Numbered from the stretch's first letter, positions 27,350-36,712 are shown. The stretch: 64,000 bases of DNA from Luteitalea pratensis (GCF_001618865.1 NZ_CP015136.1:2701001-2765000), one strand, 5' to 3'. Translations and numbers: made by a program. Notes: generated by a model from the sequence alone, not told the origin.

Positions 27350-28654
27350 ATGGCCACCTTTGCCCATCGCGTCTTCGCGGCTCTCGGTCGTTTCAATGGC
27401 CAACTCTCGTCGTTCAGGGAACGCGTGAACACGACGCCCGCCGACGCCTCGCGTCTGCCTGCGAAGATATTGCAGCAACTGCGGGAGGCTACCGAGCGCG
27501 CCCGCACCGCGTCCGACGCGATCACGCGATCGTTCGTCCTGATTGAACAGACCGGCCTCGACGTCGTGGACATGCAGGTGCGCCTGCAGGGAGAGACCGC
27601 GCGGCTCGCGTCCGCGCTCGCCACCATCGGCGAGGCGGTGGCCAGGCAGCATTTCGTTCGCGAATCGTTCGGTGATCTGCTCGTCGAGCTGGACGAGGCG
27701 GCCCAGTTGGTGGCCGCGGCCGTGTTCCCGAGCGCCGTGCAGGGATTGCGCGAGGTCAACGTCAAGCTGTGGGACTTCGAGAAGCTACAGTGGAAGCGAT
27801 ACACGGACCTCCTCACCGTCGTGGTGCAGCGTCGCAGCATCACGGTCGATCAGCAGGCGCACATGCAGGAGATTGCCGACGATGTCGCGCGTGCTTTTGG
27901 CGAGGTCAACACGCTCCTCAACGATCTCGCCGAGAGCCGGCCCTCCGATGCGCGGGCACTGCAGGCGCGGCTGGACACGGCACCGGTGCGGTTGACCGAC
28001 GCCCTCGGAGTCGCGCGTGATCGCATGTCGCAGGTGGCCGGGCCGTTCGCTGCGTTCGCGCCGATCATCGAGGCATCTGCCGATGTCGCGGCCGACGTGT
28101 CCGCCCTGCTGTGCGAACTGACCATCCCGGTGTTTCCGGTCTACGAGGCACTCGGGCCGTGTTGTGACGTGATCACCCGCACGATGTACGAGGGCGTCAG
28201 TGGCGTGCAGGCCTTCGCCCTGCTCAACATTCTGGCGCGCCTCCAGGCCACGCGGCCGTCGGGACGATCGATGCTCGAGGGCCGACACGTCACCGTGACC
28301 CACGTGTTCCCGGATCGCATCTACCTCGAGGCGGATCGGTCGATCATCACCGACGTCGCCGCGGACCGGGCGTTTCAATCGGCGCCGGCGGCACTGCACA
28401 GATTCAAGGAGGGCAGCTACAAGCAGACGACGTTCCCGAAGGGCAACCTGCAGCTGTCGTACGCGTCGCGGCCCGGCGATCGTGTCGCGATCGATGCCGA
28501 CATGGACCTCTACCGATCGGCCGTTCCGCACCTGTTCGGTGAAGTCCTCGTGAACCACCTGACGGGAAGCAGCACCAGCCAGTTCGCCGTGCGCCGCATC
28601 CTCGACGAGCAGGATATCGCGGCCATCGGGTCGTTCGAGTTGCTGCGCGCCTGA
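27350..28654 (+). CDS. Uncharacterised helical protein with C-terminal conserved-looking domain
   Basis: A 434-aa protein I do not recognise. ATG 27350 is chosen since composition changes there; an in-frame ATG exists at 27305. There is no signal peptide. Residues ~20-230 are predicted mostly long amphipathic helices (e.g. AKILQQLREATERARTASDA, ARLASALATIGEAVAR), reminiscent in outline of coiled or alpha-pore-forming proteins. Residues ~245-310 are more hydrophobic (ELTIPVFPVYEALGPCC). The last ~130 residues form a mixed domain with RFKEGSYKQTTF, VAIDADMDLYRSAVPH and GEVLVNHLTG, where the acidic DADMD could bind metal. It heads a same-strand run with another unassigned protein and a GH19 lysin. 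Confidence 0.7.
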   Translation: MATFAHRVFAALGRFNGQLSSFRERVNTTPADASRLPAKILQQLREATERARTASDAITRSFVLIEQTGLDVVDMQVRLQGETARLASALATIGEAVARQHFVRESFGDLLVELDEAAQLVAAAVFPSAVQGLREVNVKLWDFEKLQWKRYTDLLTVVVQRRSITVDQQAHMQEIADDVARAFGEVNTLLNDLAESRPSDARALQARLDTAPVRLTDALGVARDRMSQVAGPFAAFAPIIEASADVAADVSALLCELTIPVFPVYEALGPCCDVITRTMYEGVSGVQAFALLNILARLQATRPSGRSMLEGRHVTVTHVFPDRIYLEADRSIITDVAADRAFQSAPAALHRFKEGSYKQTTFPKGNLQLSYASRPGDRVAIDADMDLYRSAVPHLFGEVLVNHLTGSSTSQFAVRRILDEQDIAAIGSFELLRA

Positions 28655-28812
28655 GCGTTGAACAACGCGAGGCGCGGGGTGATCCTCCATCCCGCCACCG
28701 GGTCCGTTGCGTCGCGAGTGTGCGATTCGAAGGCTCCTGGCGTTCTTCAGGAACACGGCCACGATCGTACGTGTGGGTTGGTCCCGCGCGTTGCCGGCCG
28801 GAGGTTTCCCGC

Positions 28813-31077
28813 ATGCCAACGGAACTCAAGCTGACCGATGCCGAGAACCTGAGAGTACTGCTCTCGGACAAGACGGTGTGCGATCCGTCGGTGGGCCCCG
28901 CCCTGGGTGAAGTCACGCTGGACGCGGGGCAGACGTTTGCCGGCGACGTGCTGTCGGTGAACGTCCAGGGCGCGCTGGGCCTCTTTGCCTTCAACTCCAG
29001 CGACGACATCGACGAGGACGGCATCGTCGGGCTGCCGCGCGACGCTGCGCCGGTGGACAAACTTCCTCCGCAGGTCGAGCTGCGCCCGGGCAAGGCCTTC
29101 CTGAAGTACAGGGCATCGGCCGGGATCAAGGCTCGCGTCGCCGGTGAGACCCTCGAGCGCCTTGGCTTCGACATCGACTCCCGTTTCGCGCTGGTACTCG
29201 CGCACTATCGCCTCCACACCTGTGCCGAGACGGTCAGGCAGGCGGCGCTTGCCGACATCAAGGCGCTGCGCACCTCCCTGAAGCTGGATGACGTGCTCGC
29301 GCTGCCGCGCGGCGAGGCGCTGTCGCAGCAGGTGGTCGGCAGGCTGTCGGTGGCCGTCGAGCTGTCGTGGTCCGACGTGTTCACCGGAGGGATCGGCCCG
29401 CTGTCGCGCCTCGCTGGCGCCGGCGTGTCCGTCCTCGTCAAGGTCGGCGCCGCCGCCTCGTTGAAGGCCACGGTCAGCGTGACCGACGAGTTCCTGCTCG
29501 TGTTTTCACGGCCCGAGGCTACGCGCTGGCGCGTCGGCCTCCAGAAGGCGCGCACGCGCGCTGCGGCCGTCGGGATCGACCTGGGCCTGACGGTGGCGTT
29601 TGCCGACGGCGAACTGGCGGAGACCGTCCTGATGGCGGCGCTCGAGGGGGTGGTGGGACAACCCCTCGCCGTTGTCGAGGCGGCGATCGCCAAAGGCTCG
29701 CTCGAGCAACTGTCCGCCGCCGAGCGGAAGGTCGTCGAGTTCCTGATCGACAGGTTCGGGTTGTCGCGGACGACCGACGTCCTGAAGCGGATTGCCGAAC
29801 GTATCGCGGCGGCCAGGCAAGCCGTCAAGGACGCGGTCCGCGCGGTGGCAACCGCGAAGATCGCGCTGGCGTTCGGCTACGAGTACCGGCGGATGCGCCA
29901 GGACGTCACGATTGCGCAGTGCCTGCTGGACGAGGCCGGCCTCACGACGCATCACGGCGATCTCGTGCGCGGCCGCATCGGTCCCTTGCTCCAGGATGCC
30001 GCGCGGAACACCGCGGGTGTGGCCCTCGAGCACTACCTCTACCAGAAGACGGTGCGGAGCGAACAGAGCTGGGGATTCTCGCTGTCCATCGGCAAGTGGC
30101 TGGCCCTGGGGGGCACCGATCGCAAGTCGTTGACCATGGTCGAGCGACGCACCAGCACCGACGCCGTCCAGCGTGCCTATCTCGGGACGCGAGGGTACCG
30201 GCACGAAGGCGACAGCCGGGACCAGTGGAGCGCCGACCTGGCCGTCTCGATGCCGGGCTATGCGGTGGGCGCCGAACCCCTCGTCTCCGAGTTCGATACC
30301 GGGCTCGCCCTGAGCTGGTTCGAGCCAGCGAAGAAGCTGGATCGCGACACCCTGGCCGCGTGGCTCGACCTCGCAGTGTTGTGGGGCGCGACATCGTCGG
30401 GTGACCTGACCGAGTGGCAGGAGCGGCTCGGCGGAGTGGTCAAGAAGAAGTGCTCGCTGGTGGCGCAGGTCACGTTTCCGCACCAGGCGTTCTCCATCAT
30501 GCGGCCCCTGGTCGCAGGCGCGGACGCGAGCGCGTTGGGGCCTGCGCTGGGCGCGGCGATGCCGTGGATGGACCAGCGAGGGCGCCGCTCCGTCGGTGAG
30601 CGTCGAGCCCTCTATGGACCCCTGTGGGCGCACTACCTGTCGGACCCCGATCATGCGCGCCGATCCGGACGTGATTTCGCGCCCGCCGCGCGGACGCACC
30701 TCGAGCAGCACGGATTCGGCGAGCTGGCCGCCATGGAGCGGCTCTACGAGATCACGCTCACCCGGCCGCACGACGGCCGCATCTTCTGCGGCCTGATCGA
30801 CCTGAACCCGCGTACGCTTCAGCAGTGCCACGACTTCCTCAATGCCGCACGGCGCTTCCACAACGACACGGTGAGTGCCGTCCCCGAGCGCGGTGTCGTA
30901 GCGCGAGCATTCGAAGGCATGGAGGAGTTCTGGGCGCAGGCGCATCATGTTCGCAGCATTGGCCGCTTCCTGCTGGATCTGGCCGCGTCGACCGCGGTGC
31001 TGACGCACGTCACGCGCGCCGTCTCGATCACGGTGGGAGACGGCGACAGCGCCGAAGTCGTGGTCATCGCGAGTTGA
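28813..31077 (+). CDS. Uncharacterised large soluble protein
   Basis: A 754-aa protein I do not recognise. ATG 28813 has GGAGG at 28800-28804 and is preferred over the in-frame ATG at 28720. There is no signal peptide and no clear transmembrane helix. Features: an N-terminal beta-rich region (~20-110), a segment TGGIGPLSRLAGAGVSVLVK then VTDEFLLVFSRPEATRWRVG and AAAVGIDLGLTVAFADGELA (~195-270), helical stretches (~280-380), and a C-terminal half with repeated SW/DRF-type strands. A perfect 7-bp hairpin (GACGGCC/GGCCGTC, 31080-31098) sits just after the stop. The gene lies between the 434-aa protein and the GH19 lysin. Confidence 0.75.
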   Translation: MPTELKLTDAENLRVLLSDKTVCDPSVGPALGEVTLDAGQTFAGDVLSVNVQGALGLFAFNSSDDIDEDGIVGLPRDAAPVDKLPPQVELRPGKAFLKYRASAGIKARVAGETLERLGFDIDSRFALVLAHYRLHTCAETVRQAALADIKALRTSLKLDDVLALPRGEALSQQVVGRLSVAVELSWSDVFTGGIGPLSRLAGAGVSVLVKVGAAASLKATVSVTDEFLLVFSRPEATRWRVGLQKARTRAAAVGIDLGLTVAFADGELAETVLMAALEGVVGQPLAVVEAAIAKGSLEQLSAAERKVVEFLIDRFGLSRTTDVLKRIAERIAAARQAVKDAVRAVATAKIALAFGYEYRRMRQDVTIAQCLLDEAGLTTHHGDLVRGRIGPLLQDAARNTAGVALEHYLYQKTVRSEQSWGFSLSIGKWLALGGTDRKSLTMVERRTSTDAVQRAYLGTRGYRHEGDSRDQWSADLAVSMPGYAVGAEPLVSEFDTGLALSWFEPAKKLDRDTLAAWLDLAVLWGATSSGDLTEWQERLGGVVKKKCSLVAQVTFPHQAFSIMRPLVAGADASALGPALGAAMPWMDQRGRRSVGERRALYGPLWAHYLSDPDHARRSGRDFAPAARTHLEQHGFGELAAMERLYEITLTRPHDGRIFCGLIDLNPRTLQQCHDFLNAARRFHNDTVSAVPERGVVARAFEGMEEFWAQAHHVRSIGRFLLDLAASTAVLTHVTRAVSITVGDGDSAEVVVIAS

Positions 31078-31135
31078 ACGACGGCCGTGTCGGCCGTCAC
31101 GGGAATGGGCGCCTGTGGACGTCCGGAGATGACTG

Positions 31136-31918
31136 ATGTTCACGATCGAGCAACTGCGGCGGATCATGCCGGCCTTGACCGCGGCGCGCGCGACCGCATT
31201 TTTTCCGTTTCTCCAGCGCGCGGTCGACGAGTTCTCGATCGCGACACCCGCGCGTAGTGCCGCCTTCCTCGCGCAACTGGCCCACGAGTCGGGACAATTC
31301 CGCTTCATGGAGGAACTCTGGGGACCGACGCCGGCGCAGGTTCGCTACGAGCCACAGAGCACGCTGGCGGCTCGCCTCGGCAACACCGAGGCCGGTGACG
31401 GCAGGCGGTTCAAGGGCCGAGGCCCGATCCAGGTGACCGGCCGGGCCAACTACCGGCGCTACGGCGACCTGCTCGGGGTCGATCTCGTCGCCGATCCACC
31501 GAAGGCGGCTGACCCTGCGGTCGCGTTCCGCGTCGCAGCGCTGTTCTGGTCGCGCAATGGGCTCAACGAACTCGCCGACCAGGGCAGCGCCGACTCCTTC
31601 AGGCAGATCACGCGGCGCATCAACGGCGGGTTCAACGGGCTGGCCGAACGCCAGCAGTTCTTCGCCCGCGCGTGCGAGGCCCTCGGCGTGACCGCCGCTC
31701 GCGGTATGCCCCGGAGCCTGCCGGCACGAACAGGGGCGGACCTGGACGCGTTTGGACGCGGCGCCGAAGCGATTCGCCCCTTCGCGCGTCGGCTGAGCGC
31801 CAGCAGTCCGCCGGATGGCGCGCGCGCCGGCGCGCCGGTCGACCCAGTGGCTGGCCCGCGCGCGACACGCGCGGGCGCACCCGAGGTCGTCGTCACACGC
31901 GCCGCTCGCAAGAAATGA
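31136..31918 (+). CDS. GH19 chitinase/endolysin-type muralytic enzyme
   Basis: A 260-aa glycoside hydrolase family 19 protein. The catalytic acid is Glu51 in QLAHESGQFRFMEE, with Glu59/60 near the second position. The phrase RRFKGRGPIQVTGRANYRRYG and QITRRINGGFNG are hallmark GH19/endolysin motifs. The core ends near residue 185; the remaining ~75 residues are Arg/Ala/Pro-rich and low-complexity. There is no signal peptide, as in phage endolysins and injected or holin-released lysins. GGAG lies 7 nt before the ATG. Such enzymes cleave peptidoglycan or chitin. It follows two unassigned proteins and overlaps the next gene as ATGA. Confidence 0.88.
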   Translation: MFTIEQLRRIMPALTAARATAFFPFLQRAVDEFSIATPARSAAFLAQLAHESGQFRFMEELWGPTPAQVRYEPQSTLAARLGNTEAGDGRRFKGRGPIQVTGRANYRRYGDLLGVDLVADPPKAADPAVAFRVAALFWSRNGLNELADQGSADSFRQITRRINGGFNGLAERQQFFARACEALGVTAARGMPRSLPARTGADLDAFGRGAEAIRPFARRLSASSPPDGARAGAPVDPVAGPRATRAGAPEVVVTRAARKK

Positions 31919-32964
31919 CGCCGGAGCCAATAGGTGTCGCGTTGCTCGGTTTCGGGTTCGCCGGCCGCATCTTCCATGCGCCGTTCATCTCCACCACGCC
32001 GGGGCTCCGCCTCCGGGTGGTGGCGTCGAGCCAGGCCTCGAGCATCAGCGCCGCCTACCCCGATGTGCGCGTCACGGCATCCCCCCGAGACGCGATCGAG
32101 GATGACGAGGTGTCGCTGGTCGTGGTCGCGACGCCCAACGACACGCACGCGTCCCTCGCCGAGGCCGCGCTCCGTGCCGGCCGGCACGTGGTCGTGGACA
32201 AGCCATTCACGGTCACCCTTGACCAGGCGCGAGTGCTGGCCGCCACGGCCGAGGCGACCCGCCAGGCGCTGTCGGTCTTCCAGAATCGGCGCTGGGACAG
32301 CGATTTCCTCGGCATCAGGGATGCGCTGCACGCCGGCACCATCGGGGACGTGGTCGAGTACCGATCCGAGATGGCGCGGTGGCGGCCTCACGTGCGTGAT
32401 CGGTGGCGCGAGCGTCCAGGGCCGGGAGCCGGCCTCTGGTATGACCTCGGCCCGCACCTGGTCGACCAGGCTGTCGAACTGTTCGGCGCGCCCGACGGCG
32501 TGCAGGCGACACTACGCGCGCTACGTCCCGGCGGCGGGACCGACGACTGGTTCCAGGTGAGGCTCGATTATCCGACGCGACAGGTCGTCCTCGCGTCGAC
32601 CCTGCTGGCGGCAGACGAGCCGCCGCGGTTCGTCGTGCGCGGCACCGCGGGCAGTCTCGTCAAGGTTGGCGGCGACCAGCAGGAGCAACGGCTGATCGCC
32701 GGCGACCGTCCGGGGCATGCCGGCTGGGGGCAGGATGCCGACCCACTGCTGATCGTCCGCGACGGCGCTGATGCCGTACCCGTGCCGGTGCCGGCTGGCA
32801 ACTATGGTCACTTCTACACCGCGATGCGCGATGCCCTCGTGCACGGGAGTCGACCCCCTGTCTCGGTTGCCGAAGCGATGCTGGTGATGTCGATCGTCAC
32901 CGCGGCGATTGAGTCGTCGGCAACCGGCCGTGTCGTGTCGGTGGTGGATCTCCTGTCACGATGA
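31915..32964 (+). CDS. Gfo/Idh/MocA-family NAD(P)-dependent oxidoreductase
   Basis: A 349-aa dehydrogenase. The Rossmann fold opens with VALLGFGFAGRIFHAPF (GxGxxG), continues with VVVATPNDTH and has the DKPF motif (the EKP position) at about residue 97. The C-terminal domain contains YDLGPHLVDQAVELFG with a candidate catalytic His. Substrates in this family are sugars, inositols or related cyclic alcohols; not predictable here. ATG 31915 overlaps the lysin stop (ATGA) and the gene's own stop overlaps the methyltransferase start in the same way. Confidence 0.9.
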   Translation: MTPEPIGVALLGFGFAGRIFHAPFISTTPGLRLRVVASSQASSISAAYPDVRVTASPRDAIEDDEVSLVVVATPNDTHASLAEAALRAGRHVVVDKPFTVTLDQARVLAATAEATRQALSVFQNRRWDSDFLGIRDALHAGTIGDVVEYRSEMARWRPHVRDRWRERPGPGAGLWYDLGPHLVDQAVELFGAPDGVQATLRALRPGGGTDDWFQVRLDYPTRQVVLASTLLAADEPPRFVVRGTAGSLVKVGGDQQEQRLIAGDRPGHAGWGQDADPLLIVRDGADAVPVPVPAGNYGHFYTAMRDALVHGSRPPVSVAEAMLVMSIVTAAIESSATGRVVSVVDLLSR

Positions 32965-33815
32965 CTTGCATGGATGAGGATCACTCGCCCTTGAACGACC
33001 TCCTTGCATGCGCGCGGTTTCCCCGCGCTTCGACGTATGGGCCCGCATGGATTCGTGCCGGTGTCAGTGGCGGTGCGCATCCCCTGTGGTTGACCGAATG
33101 GCTCTGCGAATCCTTGTCACTGCGCCCGGGCATGCGGGTGCTGGATCTTGGATGCGGCCGCGCGCTGTCATCGATATTCCTCCACCGCGAGTACGGCGTG
33201 CAGGTGTGGGCAGTCGACGCATGGTTCAACCGGGACGAGAACCTTCGTCGCATACAGGATGCCCGCGCAACCGAGGGTGTCTTCCCCTTGCACGCTGATG
33301 CGCGATCGCTGCCCTTTGCGCAGGGCTTCTTCGACGCCATTGTCTCGATCGACTCGTTCCCGTACTACGGCACCGATGACTTCTTCCTGGGCAGCCTCGC
33401 GCGCTACCTCCAGCCGGGCGGCCTTCTCGGTATCGCGGGTGCCGGCCTCGCGCGAGAGATCGACGGCAACGTCCCCGGCCACCTGCACGGGTGGTGGACG
33501 CCCGATCTGCATTGCCTGCACTCGCCGCCATGGTGGCGCTCGCATTGGCAGCGGACCGGACTCGTCGACGTGACCGTCGCCGACACCATGCCGGACGGCA
33601 CGCAGCGATGGGTGGACTGGCAACGCGCGGTTGCGCCAGACAACAGTGTGGAGATCGATGCGGTCGGCGCCGACGCGGGCGATTACCTCGCGTACGTGCG
33701 CGTGATCGCGACACGCACGTCGGTGGCGGCCGATGAACCGGTCACGTCCGTGGCCACCACGTACGTTCGTCAGCCGCTCCTGCGCGGCGAAACGACCGAC
33801 GATCCTGTCTCGTAG
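32961..33815 (+). CDS. SAM-dependent methyltransferase, class I
   Basis: A 284-aa protein with the class I fold. Motif I is VLDLGCGRALSSIFLH, with VQVWAVDAWF for motif II, PLHADARSLPF for the acidic loop, and FFDAIVSIDSFPYYGTDD plus LARYLQPGGLLGIAG for motifs III-IV. Substrate is unknown; the C-terminal WW/H-rich region (HGWWTPDLHCLHSPPWW) likely shapes a binding pocket. It is translationally coupled to the oxidoreductase (32961-32964). Its stop codon lies within the dispersed repeat at 33812. Confidence 0.9.
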   Translation: MTCMDEDHSPLNDLLACARFPRASTYGPAWIRAGVSGGAHPLWLTEWLCESLSLRPGMRVLDLGCGRALSSIFLHREYGVQVWAVDAWFNRDENLRRIQDARATEGVFPLHADARSLPFAQGFFDAIVSIDSFPYYGTDDFFLGSLARYLQPGGLLGIAGAGLAREIDGNVPGHLHGWWTPDLHCLHSPPWWRSHWQRTGLVDVTVADTMPDGTQRWVDWQRAVAPDNSVEIDAVGADAGDYLAYVRVIATRTSVAADEPVTSVATTYVRQPLLRGETTDDPVS

Positions 33816-33866
33816 GTGCCGACCTTCCGCCTTCGCCAAGGCTACGGCGGACAAGTCAGGTCGGCA
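33812..33866. repeat. Nested dispersed repeats
   Basis: The outer element is a variant of the GTCGAC palindrome with arms GTAGGTGCCGACCTT (33812-33826) and TCAGGTCGGCAC (33855-33866). It is interrupted by a second, internally palindromic element (33827-33854) whose arms are CCGCCTTCGCC and ACGGCGG. Removing the insert restores the usual CTTCAG loop. The TAG stop of the methyltransferase is inside the left arm. Confidence 0.75.
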
Positions 33867-33889
33867 CATCGTCGCACCGGGAGGCGCGA

Positions 33890-36712
33890 TCAGAAGCGCA
33901 GTCGCAGGGCGAACTGCGCGCTGCGTGGGTCTCCCACGGCGGTGACCTGGTTGAACGTGGCCGACGGGTTGGTCGGATAGGTATTGCTGCCGAAGGTAGC
34001 GTTGCGCGCCGTCTCGTTGACGGCGTTGGTGACGTTGAAGGCTTCGACGGCAGCTTCGAGCCGCATCGAACCCTTCAGCGGGAAGGTCCGGCTGACCCGC
34101 AAGGCCAGGCTGAAGAACTCGTCCCCCTCACCGGCGTTTCGCGCGATGAACGCCCCGTCGACGATCGGACGTCCCGTCGTGCCCTGCAGCGTCGTCGCCC
34201 CGGACGTGATATTGAAGGGGGCAGGCGAGTAGGCCTGCAGCATCCAACTCAACTGGAAGCCGTGGGTGATCGCCTGCCAGAACGAGTCGGCCGGCTGCAT
34301 CGGCGTGGTCACGCCGCCGGAGAGCACCAGCAGGTGGCGACGGTCGCTGTCGGCCCGGCTCCAGTCCTTCGAGATGTCGAACGGGTCGATCGGACCACTG
34401 AAGAAGAACTCGCCGACGTCGTTCATGGCTTTCGACAATGTGTAACTGGCCCGATAGTAGCCGCGCTCCGACGGTCGCCTGCCAAGCGTGACGATCAGCG
34501 CGTGGTACGTCGACCTGCCCGCAGACGAGTACCGGCTGTCGTTGCCGTACGCGGCAATGGGCCGGCACGCGTTGTTGCTCCCCGCGGGGACGCACGACGG
34601 GACGTTCTGGTTGATGGCCATCAGCAGGCCCTTGCCAGCGAGGTACGAGTATCCGAGGCTGACTGTCGAGAGCCGCCCGATCTGCTGCTCGACCTCCACC
34701 GCGGCCTGGCGCGAGTACGCCTGATCGAGATCACCCTGCATCGTCGTCAGGGAGGCCAGTGTCACCGAGGGCACGAGTGCGCGCAGGACGCCAGGGAAGA
34801 TCGGCGCCTCGGCCTGTCCGGGTGACAAGCTCACAGTGATCTGGCGAAGGTTCGACAGGTCGGTGGTGTTCCCGGCGGAGAGCAGTGCGTTGGCGAGCGA
34901 ACGCAGGGGAACACGATCGACGAACAGCCCCGCATGGCCACGGACCACGAGGGACCGTGCTGCGAACGGCGTCCAGGCGATGCCTACACGGGGCGAGAGG
35001 TTGTCGCCATCGGTCTTCACCGTCTCGAGCCACTGCAGGTCGTACCGGACCCCCAGGTTGAACGTCACCGACGATGAGGCGTTCCAGGCGTCCTGGGCGT
35101 ACACGGCGAGGTTCGTGCTGGTCTGCTCGACATCGGTCGCGCCAAACGTCTGCGTGAACCCGCCGTTGTTGTACGTGCCTGCGAGGAAGGCGGGCAGGGA
35201 GGCGAAGACGTAGCTGCCCTGGCGTGCACGAGGGAACACGATCCGGTCCGCGTTGTGCACGACGTCGATGCCGGCACGCAACGCATGCGCGCCGCGCTGG
35301 TGCGAAACGTTGTCGACCAGTTCGACCATGCGATTCGAGCGTTCCTGCGGGCTGGACGACAGCGTGCCGAACGTCGCGATGCCGGCGATGCTGACGGCTG
35401 GCCCCACCTGGTCGGAGGGCAGGGCCCGCAGGTGGCTGTGGGTGAACTGCGCCCTCGTTTCGTTCACCGTACGGCCGCCGAGCGTCAGCAGGCTCGACAG
35501 CGCGACGGCCTGATCGCGGTCGTCCAGCCCCGTCGATGCGGACGGCGCCGCGAGCCCCCCTGCGCCACGCGCGTTCGCGGCCGCGACGTCGTAGAGGCTG
35601 TAGCGTGCGCCGACCTGATGGCGTCCGCTGACGGCGTGGTCGACCTTTCCGAGAGCCGTGACCGTCTCCACTGGCGCCTCGTACAGTCCCGTGGTGACGG
35701 GCGAGCCAGGGTACCCGGTGGCCTTCATGCGCGCATTGATGATGTCGGCAGTCGCGGGCGAGATGGTCGTGAGCGCCGACTGCTCCAGGTCCCTGCGCTC
35801 GGCGTTGGCAAAGAAGAACGTGCGGTTGCGCACGACCGGTCCACCCACGCTGCCACCGTATTGCACCTGCGACATCGGCAACGTCGTGCCCGACAGCGCA
35901 TTGGCGGCGTTGAAGCGCTGATCCCGCAGGTATCCGTACGCGGTCCCCTGCACGGTGTTGGTGCCACTCCGCGTCACGACGTTGACATGCCCGCCCAGCG
36001 CGCGTCCGAGTTCCGCCTGCGCGCCTGACGTGACGACCTGGATCTCTTCGATCGCATCGACGCCGTAGGTCATGCCACTCAACCCGGCCGCATCGTCGTT
36101 GGCCGAGAGTCCGTCGACGACGACGCTGTTGGAGAAGTTGCGCTGGCTGCCGACCGACAAGCCGACTCCCGGGACCGCGGACGTCTCGGCGAACAGTTGC
36201 GTGCTGTTGATGTTGGGCGGCGCGACAGACGGGGCCAGCAGCGCGACGTCCAGGAGGTTGCGGCCGTTGAGCGGCAATTGACGCAGTTCCGCCTCGGGAA
36301 CCGTGACCGCGACCTGGCTGCGCGCCGACTCGAGGACCGCGGCGTCGGCCGTGACCGTCAGGTCGGTGGCCAGCCCCTCGACTCCGAGGGCGATCGGGAG
36401 TGCGAACGCACTGCCCGCCGTGAGGGTCAATGGTCGCATTGCGCGTATGAAGCCAGGGTGGGTCACGGTCAGCTCGTAGGGGCCGATGCGAAGCGACGGA
36501 AAACGGAAGTGACCACTGTCATCGGTCACGGTGGTGCTCGTGACGCTGGTCTGCAGGTGTCGCGCGCTCACGACCGCTCCGGCAATAACTCCGCCGGAGC
36601 CATCGGTGACCTTGCCGCTGATGCTCGCGTCATTGACGGTCTGCTGCGCGAGCGTAAGCGATGGGGCGACGAGCAGGGCACTCGCCAGCCAGAGTTGTCG
36701 CAGGACGTGCAC
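33890..36712 (-). CDS. TonB-dependent receptor with N-terminal carboxypeptidase-regulatory-like domain (Oar type)
   Basis: A 940-aa outer-membrane transporter. The signal peptide ends near LTLAQQ. A CarboxypepD_reg-like beta-sandwich follows (~28-105, GKVTDGSGGVIAGAVVSA), then the plug (~125-235, with LRQLPLNGRNLLDVALLAP), then a long barrel ending in FALRLRF with the terminal aromatic typical of outer-membrane barrels. The type is expanded in Acidobacteriota; ligands are generally unknown (peptides, glycans). Upstream on the same strand is a Cys/His-rich small protein; a hairpin (36795-36818) and a 7-bp inverted repeat (36744-36764) lie between the two genes. Confidence 0.92.
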   Translation of the reverse strand: MHVLRQLWLASALLVAPSLTLAQQTVNDASISGKVTDGSGGVIAGAVVSARHLQTSVTSTTVTDDSGHFRFPSLRIGPYELTVTHPGFIRAMRPLTLTAGSAFALPIALGVEGLATDLTVTADAAVLESARSQVAVTVPEAELRQLPLNGRNLLDVALLAPSVAPPNINSTQLFAETSAVPGVGLSVGSQRNFSNSVVVDGLSANDDAAGLSGMTYGVDAIEEIQVVTSGAQAELGRALGGHVNVVTRSGTNTVQGTAYGYLRDQRFNAANALSGTTLPMSQVQYGGSVGGPVVRNRTFFFANAERRDLEQSALTTISPATADIINARMKATGYPGSPVTTGLYEAPVETVTALGKVDHAVSGRHQVGARYSLYDVAAANARGAGGLAAPSASTGLDDRDQAVALSSLLTLGGRTVNETRAQFTHSHLRALPSDQVGPAVSIAGIATFGTLSSSPQERSNRMVELVDNVSHQRGAHALRAGIDVVHNADRIVFPRARQGSYVFASLPAFLAGTYNNGGFTQTFGATDVEQTSTNLAVYAQDAWNASSSVTFNLGVRYDLQWLETVKTDGDNLSPRVGIAWTPFAARSLVVRGHAGLFVDRVPLRSLANALLSAGNTTDLSNLRQITVSLSPGQAEAPIFPGVLRALVPSVTLASLTTMQGDLDQAYSRQAAVEVEQQIGRLSTVSLGYSYLAGKGLLMAINQNVPSCVPAGSNNACRPIAAYGNDSRYSSAGRSTYHALIVTLGRRPSERGYYRASYTLSKAMNDVGEFFFSGPIDPFDISKDWSRADSDRRHLLVLSGGVTTPMQPADSFWQAITHGFQLSWMLQAYSPAPFNITSGATTLQGTTGRPIVDGAFIARNAGEGDEFFSLALRVSRTFPLKGSMRLEAAVEAFNVTNAVNETARNATFGSNTYPTNPSATFNQVTAVGDPRSAQFALRLRF

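Noticed and set aside
31136-31918. Prophage lysis module
   Set aside because: A GH19 lysin alone is not enough. No holin, tail, capsid, terminase or integrase gene is in the window.
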